Below, piece after piece: positions 24,428 through 33,984 of a DNA stretch of 64,000 nt; the first letter of the stretch is position 1; each line of letters begins with the position of its first letter. Source of the stretch: a virus; IMG/VR virus record IMGVR_UViG_3300020186_000001, positions 1 to 64,000 of that record; one strand, written 5' to 3'. The notes beneath the pieces were generated by a model that ran no database searches, was not told where the DNA came from, and saw only the letters and a list, made by a program, of their open reading frames with translations. The translations under genes and the position numbers were made by a program.

Positions 24428-25218
24428 ACTTCTCAATCAAAGCAGCACTAACTGAGAGGGGTTACAACGTCGATTCATTCAAGGACGGTGTGACAGAGGC
24501 GTTGAGGCTTGCGGTCGGCAACATTGCTGCGTCAGCTCAGGGCGAGTGGATTAGGCTGGCTCAAGCTAGACTTAATACAACTAAAGACATTTACGTTAAT
24601 GGACTTCAGCAGGGTCAATCTTTCAAAGTAAAACTCGGCACAGAGATTGATACATATGAGATACAGCTCATAGGTGAGATGCCGAATAATCTTGAATTTG
24701 GAATGGCATCTTTTGATATGAAGTCTGTGAGACCAGGTTGGCTTGGCGGTGGCAAGGCTAAGACGGCAAAAGATGGTCACAAGTACATTATAATTCCGTT
24801 CAGTCATTCGACAACCGGAGGGCGCGGAGCGTACACTGGTAAAGCGGCGGCGGTCTCTGCTCCTGATCTTAAGACTCAGCTTAAGACTACGATGAAGACT
24901 TATGGTTTGGATCGAATGGTCAGAACTGCCACAGGCAAAGTCGTTGAAGGGCCTGTTTCAAGGGTTCCAAAAAACGCTCCTGTCCATCCCTATTTGAAGG
25001 GTTTGACAAGGATTCAGAAGGGCACCAGTGGCACCACAGCGGGTGGAATGCAGAGAGGTTCTTCTACTTTGAAGACTTGGCGTGTGATGAGTGAGAACAG
25101 TCCTGCGTCCTCATGGATTCATCCAGGGCTGCAATCTCTGAACTTGCTCGCAGAAGTTGAGACTTATGTCGATAAGGAACTAGATGCAATAATCAGAGAC
25201 ATATTGGCGGCAGCATGA
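24424..25218 (+). CDS. Tail-completion-like protein
   Basis: 264 residues from ATG 24424 (ATGA with the previous stop). The mixture of an N-terminal helix (EALRLAVGNIAASAQGEWIRLAQ), a Gly-rich centre with HKYIIIPFSHS, and a C-terminal helical segment resembles HK97 gp10-like/tail-completion minor tail proteins. Its order just before the sheath group fits. No diagnostic motif was seen, so confidence is moderate. Confidence 0.55.
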   Translation: MNFSIKAALTERGYNVDSFKDGVTEALRLAVGNIAASAQGEWIRLAQARLNTTKDIYVNGLQQGQSFKVKLGTEIDTYEIQLIGEMPNNLEFGMASFDMKSVRPGWLGGGKAKTAKDGHKYIIIPFSHSTTGGRGAYTGKAAAVSAPDLKTQLKTTMKTYGLDRMVRTATGKVVEGPVSRVPKNAPVHPYLKGLTRIQKGTSGTTAGGMQRGSSTLKTWRVMSENSPASSWIHPGLQSLNLLAEVETYVDKELDAIIRDILAAA

Positions 25219-25991
25219 TGGGCAATTATCAAACTGAATATCCACCACAATCTTCTTCGAATGAGGTTGTTTATGGCGTTTTGCCTGTAGACTTTCTTCT
25301 TGAAGTCGTTCTCACGCAGGGCGTTGAGTGGTTTAAGAATGATCCAAAAGCTCCAAGCTTAGTCTATGGACATCTCTACAAGCCTTGGCTTGCGAAGTAT
25401 GGACCCGCGAAGGCTGTTGAGATCAGAGATTACGTCAGAAAGTACGGTGTCAAGGTCGCTCAAAGCTTTGCTCTGATTGATGCACAGATGCCTTCCTTCT
25501 CAATTCAGCTACTTGATGGCGGTGAATCAACAGACCGCTCTGGTCTTGTCGATCACCAGAGTATGGTTGATGCCGTAGACTTTGAGCAGAATGTCATCGG
25601 TCGTAGTGAGGTTGGATTCATTTCTATGACAGATAATGTTCACATCGGCATTCACAATATCAATACACCTGATCTGACAAAGTATTTGTATTACCTTGTT
25701 GTCTATATTTTAAGCTCAAGCAAAGACTTGATGGAGAAGTATGGCTTGATGCTTGGGACATTTCGTGCAACCGATATTTCAAGACTTAATGAATTTCTCC
25801 CAGAAAATATGTATTCTCGTTTTATAAATTTCTCAGTTTACACGATTGCATCGTTTGACAAGGGCAGTGTCCCGATTGTTGACTCCATTCAGGGCATCAA
25901 CGTGGCTACCGATCCAACAGATTTGTCCGATACAGATCTGGAATTGGAATTTGGTATGACGTTGAGTGATATTTCTCAAGGAGCTAAGTGA
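25215..25991 (+). CDS. Tail-associated protein, possible tail terminator
   Basis: 258 residues, overlapping the upstream gene by ATGATG. Globular, alpha/beta, with LYKPWLAKYGPAKAVEIRDYV and NVHIGIHNINTPDLTKYLYYLVVYIL. It lies two genes before the sheath, where myophages often carry the tail terminator (gp15-like) protein. Motif-based support is lacking, and it could also be a sheath-initiator or neck protein. Confidence 0.5.
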   Translation: MMGNYQTEYPPQSSSNEVVYGVLPVDFLLEVVLTQGVEWFKNDPKAPSLVYGHLYKPWLAKYGPAKAVEIRDYVRKYGVKVAQSFALIDAQMPSFSIQLLDGGESTDRSGLVDHQSMVDAVDFEQNVIGRSEVGFISMTDNVHIGIHNINTPDLTKYLYYLVVYILSSSKDLMEKYGLMLGTFRATDISRLNEFLPENMYSRFINFSVYTIASFDKGSVPIVDSIQGINVATDPTDLSDTDLELEFGMTLSDISQGAK

Positions 25992-26308
25992 TGACTAGAT
26001 CAAGAAGATTGGAAAAATCAGAGATTGTCGTTGGGAGTATCTCTGAAGATGTTGCCGAAACAGTGCTGGAAGCCAAAGTTAAGGCTATAATGGAATCAGC
26101 AATGCCTGAATCTCAGAAGCAAGAATATTTGCGTCAAATTGGTGCAATTACTCCTGCGTCCGATGAGGGGAAGATTCCTTATAATGTTTATGCAAAAGTT
26201 AGAAGAGTTCCAAGGGAAAGCCATAATGCGATGATGGTCTACCCTAAAGCTAAGAATGTTCGGTTGGCATCTCTCGGTGAATGGGATGAAATCTTTAAAG
26301 ACTTTTAA
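25991..26308 (+). CDS. Small protein preceding tail sheath
   Basis: 105 residues; ATG 25991 overlaps the previous stop. A charged helical N-terminus (EAKVKAIMESAMPESQKQEYLRQIG) is followed by a short beta region. No family recognised. Genes in this position are usually tail-assembly factors. Confidence 0.55.
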   Translation: MTRSRRLEKSEIVVGSISEDVAETVLEAKVKAIMESAMPESQKQEYLRQIGAITPASDEGKIPYNVYAKVRRVPRESHNAMMVYPKAKNVRLASLGEWDEIFKDF

Positions 26309-26327
26309 AAAGTAGAGGAGATACAAA

Positions 26328-28466
26328 ATGTCTATCAAAAGAACCTTTAATGGAGCAACGATCATTAAGCCAGGTGCTTATTCAAAGATCGTTGTCGAAA
26401 ATCTAACAGGATTCCCTCTACAGCCAACTGGAACAGTCGGCATTATTGGGGAGGCTGTTGGTGGTGAGCCTGGAGTGTTGGATATCCTCAGCAAAGAGGG
26501 TATTCAGGATGCAAAAGCACGTTATAAGAGTGGACCTATCGCAGACGCTCTTGAACTGCTCGCGAATCCTTCGAATGACACTCGTATTCCGAATGGTGCA
26601 AGCAAGATCGTAGTCTACAAGACTAACGCTGGCTCGCGTTCCTCGAAATACCTGCAAAACGCTACACCTGTGAATATGCTTCAGCTTCTTTCAAAGAACT
26701 GGGGATCAGATGAGAACAACCTGAGCGTCTCGGCTGTTGCAGGTCAAATCACGGATAGTCAAGCGAAAGTTGATGGTTCAATCGCTGGGCCGTTTACGCT
26801 TGCTGGTGGCGAAACTCTGATCTTAGTTGCAAATAACGCGACCTACACGTTCACTGGAACGCTGACCGGATCGACAACGGCGGCAGCACTGATTACCGAA
26901 TTAAACACGGCGGCACGTTGGGCTGGAAGTTTAAAGCCAGTCGTCGCAAGCCTTGTCACTGGTACACAGCGTGTCAGCGTTATGCTAGACACAGCGGTGG
27001 TTGTGACGGGTGCTCTTGATTACGGTTACATCAAAGTCAACGCTGCATCGACTTTGGACACCATCGTCGGCATCACTGGCGAAGCTCGTGGTCTTAAAGG
27101 ATCTCGCGTCTTCACGTTTAAGAAAGAACTCGCTCAAGAAACTTCGCTTGAACTTGGTGGCGTGGATATGCTCAGCATCAAGTACGTTGGAGCTGGCACT
27201 GCCGCTACGATGGAACTTAAGCATGTCTCTGGAGAATTGAAGCTTCAAACGACTTGTACCGGTGCTGCTGGAGATAATCTGGACATTCTTCTTGTCGATG
27301 CTGAAGGCAAAAACAAGTATACAATCCAGTCTCTAGTGGATTTCATTAACTCGAACGCAGCTTATGACGCTGCGGTTCTTGCTCCAAGTCCTTCGACGAA
27401 TGCTTCTGAACTCGATTATTACTCTGCTCTTGATATCCGCAATGTTGCAGCGGTCCTTCGCAAGGACTCATCTGACATCGTGGGATACATCAACACATTC
27501 AGCCAGCTTGCTGATGCAGTCAGAATCGACAATATCTATGGTGCTCTCGCAGTTGTTTCTACTCCAGTGTTCTTCACTGGCGGATCAGATGGTGTTTCAG
27601 CCAACTCTGATTTCGTAACAGGTTTTGAAGCGTTCAAGGACGAGCGGATCAACGTCGTAGTGCCTTTGATATCGAAAGATATCGGAGCACTCACGATTGA
27701 TTCAATCAACGCCTTGGCTTTAGCACACGCTCAATGGGGTTGGTCTACAACTGGCAAATCTGAGCGTAGTGGTTTCGTTTCTAAATTGGGATCTAAGACG
27801 CAATATAAAGATGCTTGTAAAGCTCTCAACAGCGGTTACGTCTCATGTTTCGGACAACAAGTTAAGGTGCTAGACCGCACTGGAAGCTTTGTCTGGATGG
27901 ATCCATGGGCGGCGGCTTGTCTCGCGGCTGGTATGCGTGCAGGTGCAGAAGCTGGCGAACCTTTGACCTTCAAACTTGTGAACGTCAATGATGTTCGAGT
28001 TTTTGATGGATCTTGGAGTCCTAAGAAGGACTACGCGGAAATGATCGAAGCTGGTTGTACTTTCCTAGAAGGATTGGATAGCGGAGGATTCCGCTGGGTT
28101 GTTGGCAACACGACTTATGGTGTTGACGGTAGCTTTGTTTGGAATCGTGAGTCGGTTGTTCAAGCTGCGGGTGTGGTCTCCTACGATCTTCGCCTCAATC
28201 TTGAGCTAACATTCACAGGCCGCAAGGCTCGTACTGGAACTGCTGAAGCGATTGCAAACTTCATCAAAAACCGTATGTCGTCTTATCTCACGGCTGAGAT
28301 AATTGTTGGCGATGATTTGAACGAAGGTCTTGGGTACTACGCAAAGACTTTAAGAGTCTCTGTGCAGGGGAATACTGCGATCATCAATGTCTCGGTCACT
28401 CCAGTTCAAGGTATCGACTTCATGCTTCCAACGATCTATCTAGCCGACATTCGCCAAACAGCCTAA
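26328..28466 (+). CDS. Contractile tail sheath protein
   Basis: 712 residues after an AGAGGAGATACAAA ribosome site. The N-terminal KPGAYSKIVVENLTG, the central repeated beta-sandwich insertions, and the C-terminal FIKNRMSSYLTAEIIVGDD...ITVSVTPVQG-type segment (here INVSVTPVQGIDF) are characteristic of myophage sheath proteins. The length is above the usual 450-500 because of inserted domains at about residues 120-300. This gene defines the virion as contractile-tailed. Confidence 0.9.
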   Translation: MSIKRTFNGATIIKPGAYSKIVVENLTGFPLQPTGTVGIIGEAVGGEPGVLDILSKEGIQDAKARYKSGPIADALELLANPSNDTRIPNGASKIVVYKTNAGSRSSKYLQNATPVNMLQLLSKNWGSDENNLSVSAVAGQITDSQAKVDGSIAGPFTLAGGETLILVANNATYTFTGTLTGSTTAAALITELNTAARWAGSLKPVVASLVTGTQRVSVMLDTAVVVTGALDYGYIKVNAASTLDTIVGITGEARGLKGSRVFTFKKELAQETSLELGGVDMLSIKYVGAGTAATMELKHVSGELKLQTTCTGAAGDNLDILLVDAEGKNKYTIQSLVDFINSNAAYDAAVLAPSPSTNASELDYYSALDIRNVAAVLRKDSSDIVGYINTFSQLADAVRIDNIYGALAVVSTPVFFTGGSDGVSANSDFVTGFEAFKDERINVVVPLISKDIGALTIDSINALALAHAQWGWSTTGKSERSGFVSKLGSKTQYKDACKALNSGYVSCFGQQVKVLDRTGSFVWMDPWAAACLAAGMRAGAEAGEPLTFKLVNVNDVRVFDGSWSPKKDYAEMIEAGCTFLEGLDSGGFRWVVGNTTYGVDGSFVWNRESVVQAAGVVSYDLRLNLELTFTGRKARTGTAEAIANFIKNRMSSYLTAEIIVGDDLNEGLGYYAKTLRVSVQGNTAIINVSVTPVQGIDFMLPTIYLADIRQTA

Positions 28467-28489
28467 CACTTGGAAAGAGGTAAATAGCT

Positions 28490-28903
28490 ATGACAACAGT
28501 AATGACAGGAGCGAAAGCGATATTTAGACTCAATGGAGTCCAGGTCGCCTACGCTTCAAGCTGCACTTATAACGAAAACATTCAATTAGAAGAAGTCAAC
28601 ACGTTGGATCACCTTGAAGTGATAGAGCACGCTGAGGTTGGATACCGTGTTGACATGTCTTGCCAAACATTCCGCGTTGCTGACAAGTCTGTCAAACAAC
28701 TTGGTTTGATGAGCAAGCTTGGTCAAATCCTCACCCAAGGTGAGTTGACGGCTGAGGTCATTGATCGTGTATCTGGTGCAACACTTCTTCTTATGGAAGG
28801 CGTCAAACTAGAGAGTCGTCAAACGACAGTCGATGCTCGCGGTCTTATGACTGAAACTTGGTCGTTCAAAGGACGCAAATCTTCGGACGAAGCAGGGGCA
28901 TAA
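28490..28903 (+). CDS. Tail tube protein
   Basis: 137 residues directly after the sheath gene with GGAAAGAGGTAAATAGCT upstream. A compact beta-barrel-like protein (KAIFRLNGVQVAYASSC, TAEVIDRVSGATLLLMEGVKL). Its size and position match the tube subunit that stacks in hexameric rings inside the sheath. Its stop codon directly abuts the second copy of the 14-base palindrome. Confidence 0.85.
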   Translation: MTTVMTGAKAIFRLNGVQVAYASSCTYNENIQLEEVNTLDHLEVIEHAEVGYRVDMSCQTFRVADKSVKQLGLMSKLGQILTQGELTAEVIDRVSGATLLLMEGVKLESRQTTVDARGLMTETWSFKGRKSSDEAGA

Positions 28904-28917
28904 TTTCTACGTAGAAA
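28904..28917. repeat. 14-base perfect palindrome, copy 2
   Basis: TTTCTACGTAGAAA, identical to the copy at 9237-9250 and likewise starting on the base after a stop codon (tail tube). Here it lies in a 63-base noncoding gap, followed by an AT-rich stretch. Candidate regulatory or processing site. Confidence 0.6.
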
Positions 28918-28966
28918 CCGCTTTTAGTTAATAATATAAACAAGTTAGATTGACCGAGGTTCCAAA

Positions 28967-29380
28967 ATGATGAAGAAACAGTATGGCTTGCCAAGCATGG
29001 ATCACAAGTTCTCGATTCAGGTTATTGGTGATGAATCTGGAATAAATTGGGTGGGCGACTTTCTATATCGTCGTCCCACCCTTTATGAACGCACAACGAT
29101 TGATGTTCTGCGTGCTCGGCTTAATGGCGATCTAGTGACTATTGACGCAGATGTTAGAGCTTTTAACGAAGCCTATGCCCATCTGCGTTGGACTTTGAAA
29201 GAATATCCAGACTGGTGGAAAGAGTCTGACTTTGGTGGAGCACTCTATGATGCGAACGTCCTTCTTGAAGTCTACAACAAGGCTGTAGAGTTTGAGGCGA
29301 ACTGGCGTAGGAAGGTTCATGGAGGAGATTCTAAAAAAGTAGAGGCTGGCAATGAAGAACCTGTCGGAGCTACTCCGTAA
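28967..29380 (+). CDS. Tail assembly chaperone-like protein 1
   Basis: 137 residues between the tail tube and tape-measure genes, the standard place for tail assembly chaperones. The sequence is globular with aromatic-rich ends (YPDWWKESDFGGALYDANVLLEVYNKAVEFE). It overlaps the following gene by 29 bases in another frame. Together they would coat the tape measure during tail assembly. Confidence 0.65.
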   Translation: MMKKQYGLPSMDHKFSIQVIGDESGINWVGDFLYRRPTLYERTTIDVLRARLNGDLVTIDADVRAFNEAYAHLRWTLKEYPDWWKESDFGGALYDANVLLEVYNKAVEFEANWRRKVHGGDSKKVEAGNEEPVGATP

Positions 29381-29846
29381 TCAGACTTTCAATAACGACA
29401 ACCTTCATCGCGTTGCCATCTCGAATCTCAGTGATCATGAAAGACGAATTCAAAGATGGTGGTGCAAGAAGTATAAAACACCGCTCAAGGACTTTGAGGA
29501 TCACACGATTGAGGAGCTGGTCGTTGAGATGTTGGAGGACTATTATGATAACAATCCATCCGAGATCGAGAGATTCCTTAGCACAGAGGGCGTTGATCCT
29601 GAGTGGGATGGGAAAATGTCTGCTGACTATGAAGCGGAGATTCAAAAGAGACTCAAAAAGATTAATGAACGTAATCATGTTGATCTTAAGAAATATCAGA
29701 CTCCTGACGAAAACCTTACTGATGATCAAATCCAGAGTATCCTTGATACTGTCGGCAAGAATCTTCCCAAGTCCAGGATGGTAACTAAGAACGAAGACGG
29801 ATCTATGACTCTTGGCAGTTCTGATGAGTTTGAAGATAAATTCTGA
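29352..29846 (+). CDS. Tail assembly chaperone-like protein 2
   Basis: 164 residues. ATG 29352 has GAGG about eight bases upstream. The frame is +1 to the upstream gene, with a TAG at 29340, so independent initiation is more likely than a frameshift. The product is acidic and helical (HTIEELVVEMLEDYYDN). Its place just before the tape measure supports a chaperone role. Confidence 0.6.
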   Translation: MKNLSELLRNQTFNNDNLHRVAISNLSDHERRIQRWWCKKYKTPLKDFEDHTIEELVVEMLEDYYDNNPSEIERFLSTEGVDPEWDGKMSADYEAEIQKRLKKINERNHVDLKKYQTPDENLTDDQIQSILDTVGKNLPKSRMVTKNEDGSMTLGSSDEFEDKF

Positions 29847-29854
29847 GGTGATAG

Positions 29855-32260
29855 ATGTCAAAAATAGCCAAGGTCTCGTTAAGTGCGGATGTCGGTGGAT
29901 TTAAAAGGCAGATGGATCAGGCCAAGAAAGTCCTTGGCGATCTTGGTAATGCAAAGATATCTCCTCAAGCCTCGCAGCAAATCGCAGCGATATTCTCAGC
30001 TCAAACTCAAAAGAAGGCCGATGAACTTAAGAGCACGATCTCCGGCTTAACGGATGAGCTAAGAGACCTCGCATCAGTCGGTCAAGCTGCTTGGAATGAA
30101 AAAAAGATAATCGCAGTCAGCACTCAGCTCACTGTCCTCAAAAAGAATCTAAAAGAAGTCAACGAACTTCAAGGTCAACTCGGTTTGCCAAAGGGAGTAA
30201 CTGGAGGCGGTGGAGCCGGTGGAGCACCTGCTGGCGGCGGATCCATGTTCGGCGGAATGATGCGTGGAGGCATGGGTGCCTTTGGCAAAGCTCTTGGCTT
30301 AGTTGGCGTTGGCCTTGGAATGAAGGCACTTGTTAGCAAACGCGAACAGATGGCAGATGAAAGATTAAAAATCACGCCACTGACGACTGACAACAAGATG
30401 GGTTCTGAAAGATCTAGCCTCGGCTACTCTCCATCAGAACGTCGCCAAAGTCAGGCACAGATTGCACAGCAGACTCAGGTCACAGGGAAACAGCTTGACT
30501 CCATGGTCAACATGGCTGAACAGCTTGAGCGTGGATACGGCATTGATCGTGGGACAACGGCTGAAGCGATTGGCTCGGCACGCAGGGCGGGTGTAGGTGA
30601 TCAGGAGAAGTATGTCGCAACCGCTATTGGAACAGCGGTGGCAGCGAGACTTGATGGTTCAAAGGTTGGTGAATATCTAAGTGCAATGAGCGGCTATCTT
30701 TCATCCATGTCTCAGGGTGTGGACATTGATTCTGCTTCATTGAACGGCTTTGCAGGTGCTCTCGGTTCTCTGCCATTCTTTAAAAACGATCCTAGCCGCA
30801 TTTTTGCGGCCATAGGCGGAATGGATGCTTCGTTTAAAGGTGGAGATAGGTTCCAACAATCGCAGGCTGCTGGTGCCATTCTGGACACTCCAGGTGCATC
30901 TGGAGCGTCTGCTGCTGCAATCGAAATGCGTCGTAAAATGGGACTCTTTGCAAATGTAGACAAAGAGACTATGGGCAATCTTAAAACCGCTGGGTTCAGC
31001 GATGAGGATCTCGCAGCATTGGGTGCCAGGGGTGGAGATCTCGTAAAATCTAAAATGATCAAAGAACTTAAGGCGACCGAGGGCGGTCCAGAGTCGTCTC
31101 GTGCTAAGCGGTTCGGCGAATCAATGGGCATGACGGAGGGCCAATCTTTGCCAATATACGGCAAAATAAGAGCCGCTCAAGAGAAGGGGCAAGACACCAC
31201 CAAGTTTATGGACGATATGCTTAAAGAAATAGAAGATATAACAAAAGATCCTCAGAAGCTTCTCGCAGATCGAATGAAGACCGTTGACAAGACCTTCAAC
31301 AATGTCGATGGCTCAATGAAAGATCTAACAGCTAAGATGGAGAGTCTTGGTGAAACTATTACAGACTCTCTAGTCGATCCGATGATCAAGCTCTCTGAAG
31401 GTATTGATAAGTTGGCAGAAGCCATGCTTGGCAAAAATGCTATGGGCGGAATGGGTGGAGACGCCTTGAGTCTTGCGACCTTCGGTGTCGGCTTAGCTGC
31501 TGCGATTGGAAGCCTTGGAAGTCTGGGAGCGATGTTGAGTGGTGTTGGAAGCATCGCAGGCAAGGTTAGTGGGGTGCTCGGCGGATTGTTCGGCGGTGCT
31601 GCTGCTGGTGCCGCAGGTGCTGGCGGTGTTGCTGCTGGGGGTGTTGCTGCTGGGGGTGTTGCTGCTGGGGGTGTTGCTGCCGCTAGTGGTTGGGCTACTG
31701 CTGGTGCTGCCGCTGGAACTGCCACTAAATTTGCAGGCAGAGCTGCCGGTCCAGTTGGACTCGCATACTCGGCTCTTAGTGCTGATGGTACTGGACCTGA
31801 AGAGTTCACGGATCAGAAGATCTTTGAGAGTCCAGAGAAGACTAAACAGTTTGATTCTCTAAAGACCGACAAGGAAAGAAACGCATATCAATCTGGGACT
31901 CCATACGATCAGATCATGGCTTCAAGAAATGCTGGCGATCTTATGAAAAAAGATCCAGATACTCTAAAAAAACTTATGAATACTTCAACAATGGGCAATG
32001 TTATTCCAATAAACTCTGCTGCGATGACTGCGGCAGGGATGCCAACAGATAGAATGCCAGGGTCGTCTGCGTCGGCTTCTTCCGCCACATCAGTTGCGAG
32101 TCCTTCAGTTGAATTTCCATCTGCCGTGGTGGGTGACAATACCTCTGCGATCCGCGAGCTAACCAATGCAATTAAAACTAAGAATGGAACTCCGTCTGGT
32201 TCGAAGATGCCATCCAACTCCTCCGTCTATAGCGGGAACAGATCTGCGGTGGGCAAATGA
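29855..32260 (+). CDS. Tail tape measure protein
   Basis: 801 residues. An N-terminal coiled coil (KVSLSADVGGFKRQMDQAKKVLG) is followed by Gly/Met-rich hydrophobic segments (GGGSMFGGMMRGGMGAFGKALGLVGVGLGM), a long helical centre, and a second hydrophobic region with GVAAG repeats. This is the usual make-up of tape measures, which set tail length and pass through the membrane during ejection. It is short for a myophage (about 1000 is more usual), implying a tail of roughly 120 nm at 1.5 angstroms per residue. Confidence 0.82.
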   Translation: MSKIAKVSLSADVGGFKRQMDQAKKVLGDLGNAKISPQASQQIAAIFSAQTQKKADELKSTISGLTDELRDLASVGQAAWNEKKIIAVSTQLTVLKKNLKEVNELQGQLGLPKGVTGGGGAGGAPAGGGSMFGGMMRGGMGAFGKALGLVGVGLGMKALVSKREQMADERLKITPLTTDNKMGSERSSLGYSPSERRQSQAQIAQQTQVTGKQLDSMVNMAEQLERGYGIDRGTTAEAIGSARRAGVGDQEKYVATAIGTAVAARLDGSKVGEYLSAMSGYLSSMSQGVDIDSASLNGFAGALGSLPFFKNDPSRIFAAIGGMDASFKGGDRFQQSQAAGAILDTPGASGASAAAIEMRRKMGLFANVDKETMGNLKTAGFSDEDLAALGARGGDLVKSKMIKELKATEGGPESSRAKRFGESMGMTEGQSLPIYGKIRAAQEKGQDTTKFMDDMLKEIEDITKDPQKLLADRMKTVDKTFNNVDGSMKDLTAKMESLGETITDSLVDPMIKLSEGIDKLAEAMLGKNAMGGMGGDALSLATFGVGLAAAIGSLGSLGAMLSGVGSIAGKVSGVLGGLFGGAAAGAAGAGGVAAGGVAAGGVAAGGVAAASGWATAGAAAGTATKFAGRAAGPVGLAYSALSADGTGPEEFTDQKIFESPEKTKQFDSLKTDKERNAYQSGTPYDQIMASRNAGDLMKKDPDTLKKLMNTSTMGNVIPINSAAMTAAGMPTDRMPGSSASASSATSVASPSVEFPSAVVGDNTSAIRELTNAIKTKNGTPSGSKMPSNSSVYSGNRSAVGK
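31624..31680 (+). repeat. 15-base tandem repeat in tape measure gene
   Basis: The unit GGTGTTGCTGCTGGG is repeated about 3.7 times, encoding GVAAG repeats in a hydrophobic segment. Near-identical units suggest recent slippage and possible length polymorphism. Confidence 0.75.
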
Positions 32261-33984
32261 CTTCAAAATCTTCAGCAAGAACTCGTGAGTCAGGATTTGG
32301 CAGGTTCAAATTAGACAACCGTCGCAGCATCGCTTCAAGAAGTTGTTTCGCGAGTGTCGTTTATTTTCATTACAAGAATCAAAACCTTCTCAACGCATTC
32401 ACCACCAATCGGGATCGGAATGATCCCAACGCTGATGAAATGGCGGTTGAAACCGGTATCATTGAGACGGAAATATCATCACTGCGTGTCGCAAAGTCTC
32501 TAACATCTTCTTCAACATTCCAATTGACACTGTTGCCAAGTAAGAACTGGAAGCAAGTCCTTTCCCCTGGCGATTGGCTGATGATTTACATTCATGACAA
32601 TAGTAGTTTGAATAAGGGTGATGAGAGCATTCAAGACACAAAGAATCTCATTATGCTTGGGAATGTAGACCGTGTTTCACGCTCTTTGCAAAAAGACAAA
32701 GAGACTGACAAGACGACACTTCGTTACGTGGTCTCAGGGCGTGGCATCCAGAAGGTTTTTGAGAATACTGATATTTGGTGGAATCCTTATTTGGCCACAG
32801 ATAAAGAGATGGATGTAATTTTGCGGGATGCCGGATTAGAAATACTCGGCAATCCATCAATACTGACTAATAATTTGCTTGAAGTATTTCTTGGCAGCGG
32901 TGGCGAATTCGATGGTGGCAAAACGTCTGACATGGGTATGTGGCTTATACCTCCTTCGCTGGAAAGAGCTATGCGGGCACCCGTCACGTTTTCAGCCAGA
33001 TTTGATTCCAATCCCAATCCAGGTGTGTCTACTGACAGTGTGCCCGATTCGGCTCGGTTTGACGGTGTGGCCACAGCGGAGTTCCCTAGATTTTATGACA
33101 TCCTTGATATTCAAATTGAGAACCATCTTCCTGGATTTAAACAGAGGATGATGTTGACGGCCAATTCAAATGGATCGTTATTAGAACTTCTTCAGAGGTC
33201 ATCGAACTCTCTTGTCAACGAGCTTTATTTTGAAGAAGTCAGAGATAGTTCTGGATATGTTAGGCCAACAATTGTGCTTACGCCAAGACCTGTGCAGACT
33301 CCATTTTTTGAGTCGAAATCAGATGGTCTTAAGGGTCATTACAAGTCCCTTCAAGAACTCGGAGAGACAAACTTTGTTGAGATACTTCAGTCTGAGATTC
33401 TCTATGAGGATCTTGGTAGAGATGACCATTCGAGATTCAACCTTTGGTGGATGAATACTGACTCAAATATGGAGGGTGTCACCAACGCTCAGGCTGATAG
33501 GAATAAGACGACTGGTGCAATAAACCCAATTTTGTCATCAAAATCCATTCATCGCCATGGTCTAAGGAGATGGACACATCTCATGGAATTTTGTCACGCA
33601 AGCGGTGTCGGGTCTTCAACGCAGTCTGATCTTGTATTGTTCCAAGGATTTATGGAGCAGCTTTACGATATGAACGCGTTCAATCATCTATACGATTCTG
33701 GGACGATTGAATGCACCGGCATATTAGAGGCGGAGCTTGGCAAAGCTTTAATTGTCAAAGCTGATACAGCAATGGAGTCTCCTGATAAGATTTATTATAT
33801 CGAAGGCTATGAGCATTCGTGGAGTTTTCCCAGCACATGGCGAACAACATTCACACTAACTCATGGTCAATGGTTCACGACAGGAATAAATATATTTATT
33901 GATGCTGGCCGTTCCGATTATGGCAAGCTTGATGACGCACTAAGTTCGACATACGTTGCCCAAACCTTTACGAGCAAATCATGA
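32257..33984 (+). CDS. Baseplate hub protein (gp27/gpD-like)
   Basis: 575 residues, overlapping the tape measure end by four bases. Segments such as SPGDWLMIYIHDNS, MLGNVDRVSRSL and RYVVSGRGIQKVFENTDIWW match the first beta-barrel of hub proteins. The C-terminus with YIEGYEHSWSFPSTWRTTFTLTHGQ is the second. The trimeric hub links the tail tube to the spike encoded next (ATGA overlap). Confidence 0.72.
   Translation: MTSKSSARTRESGFGRFKLDNRRSIASRSCFASVVYFHYKNQNLLNAFTTNRDRNDPNADEMAVETGIIETEISSLRVAKSLTSSSTFQLTLLPSKNWKQVLSPGDWLMIYIHDNSSLNKGDESIQDTKNLIMLGNVDRVSRSLQKDKETDKTTLRYVVSGRGIQKVFENTDIWWNPYLATDKEMDVILRDAGLEILGNPSILTNNLLEVFLGSGGEFDGGKTSDMGMWLIPPSLERAMRAPVTFSARFDSNPNPGVSTDSVPDSARFDGVATAEFPRFYDILDIQIENHLPGFKQRMMLTANSNGSLLELLQRSSNSLVNELYFEEVRDSSGYVRPTIVLTPRPVQTPFFESKSDGLKGHYKSLQELGETNFVEILQSEILYEDLGRDDHSRFNLWWMNTDSNMEGVTNAQADRNKTTGAINPILSSKSIHRHGLRRWTHLMEFCHASGVGSSTQSDLVLFQGFMEQLYDMNAFNHLYDSGTIECTGILEAELGKALIVKADTAMESPDKIYYIEGYEHSWSFPSTWRTTFTLTHGQWFTTGINIFIDAGRSDYGKLDDALSSTYVAQTFTSKS

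Noticed and set aside
29326-29380. Programmed frameshift between the two tail-chaperone-like genes (TCTAAAAAAG run)
   Set aside because: The A-run is not in the right phase for a -1 slippery heptamer. The second gene has a TAG at 29340 in its frame and its own ribosome site and ATG at 29352, so separate initiation is simpler.
31252-31809. Long - strand open frame opposite the tape measure
   Set aside because: Ala/Pro-rich complement of the Gly/Ala-rich tape measure repeats; no domain content, unlike the antisense nuclease in the intein.
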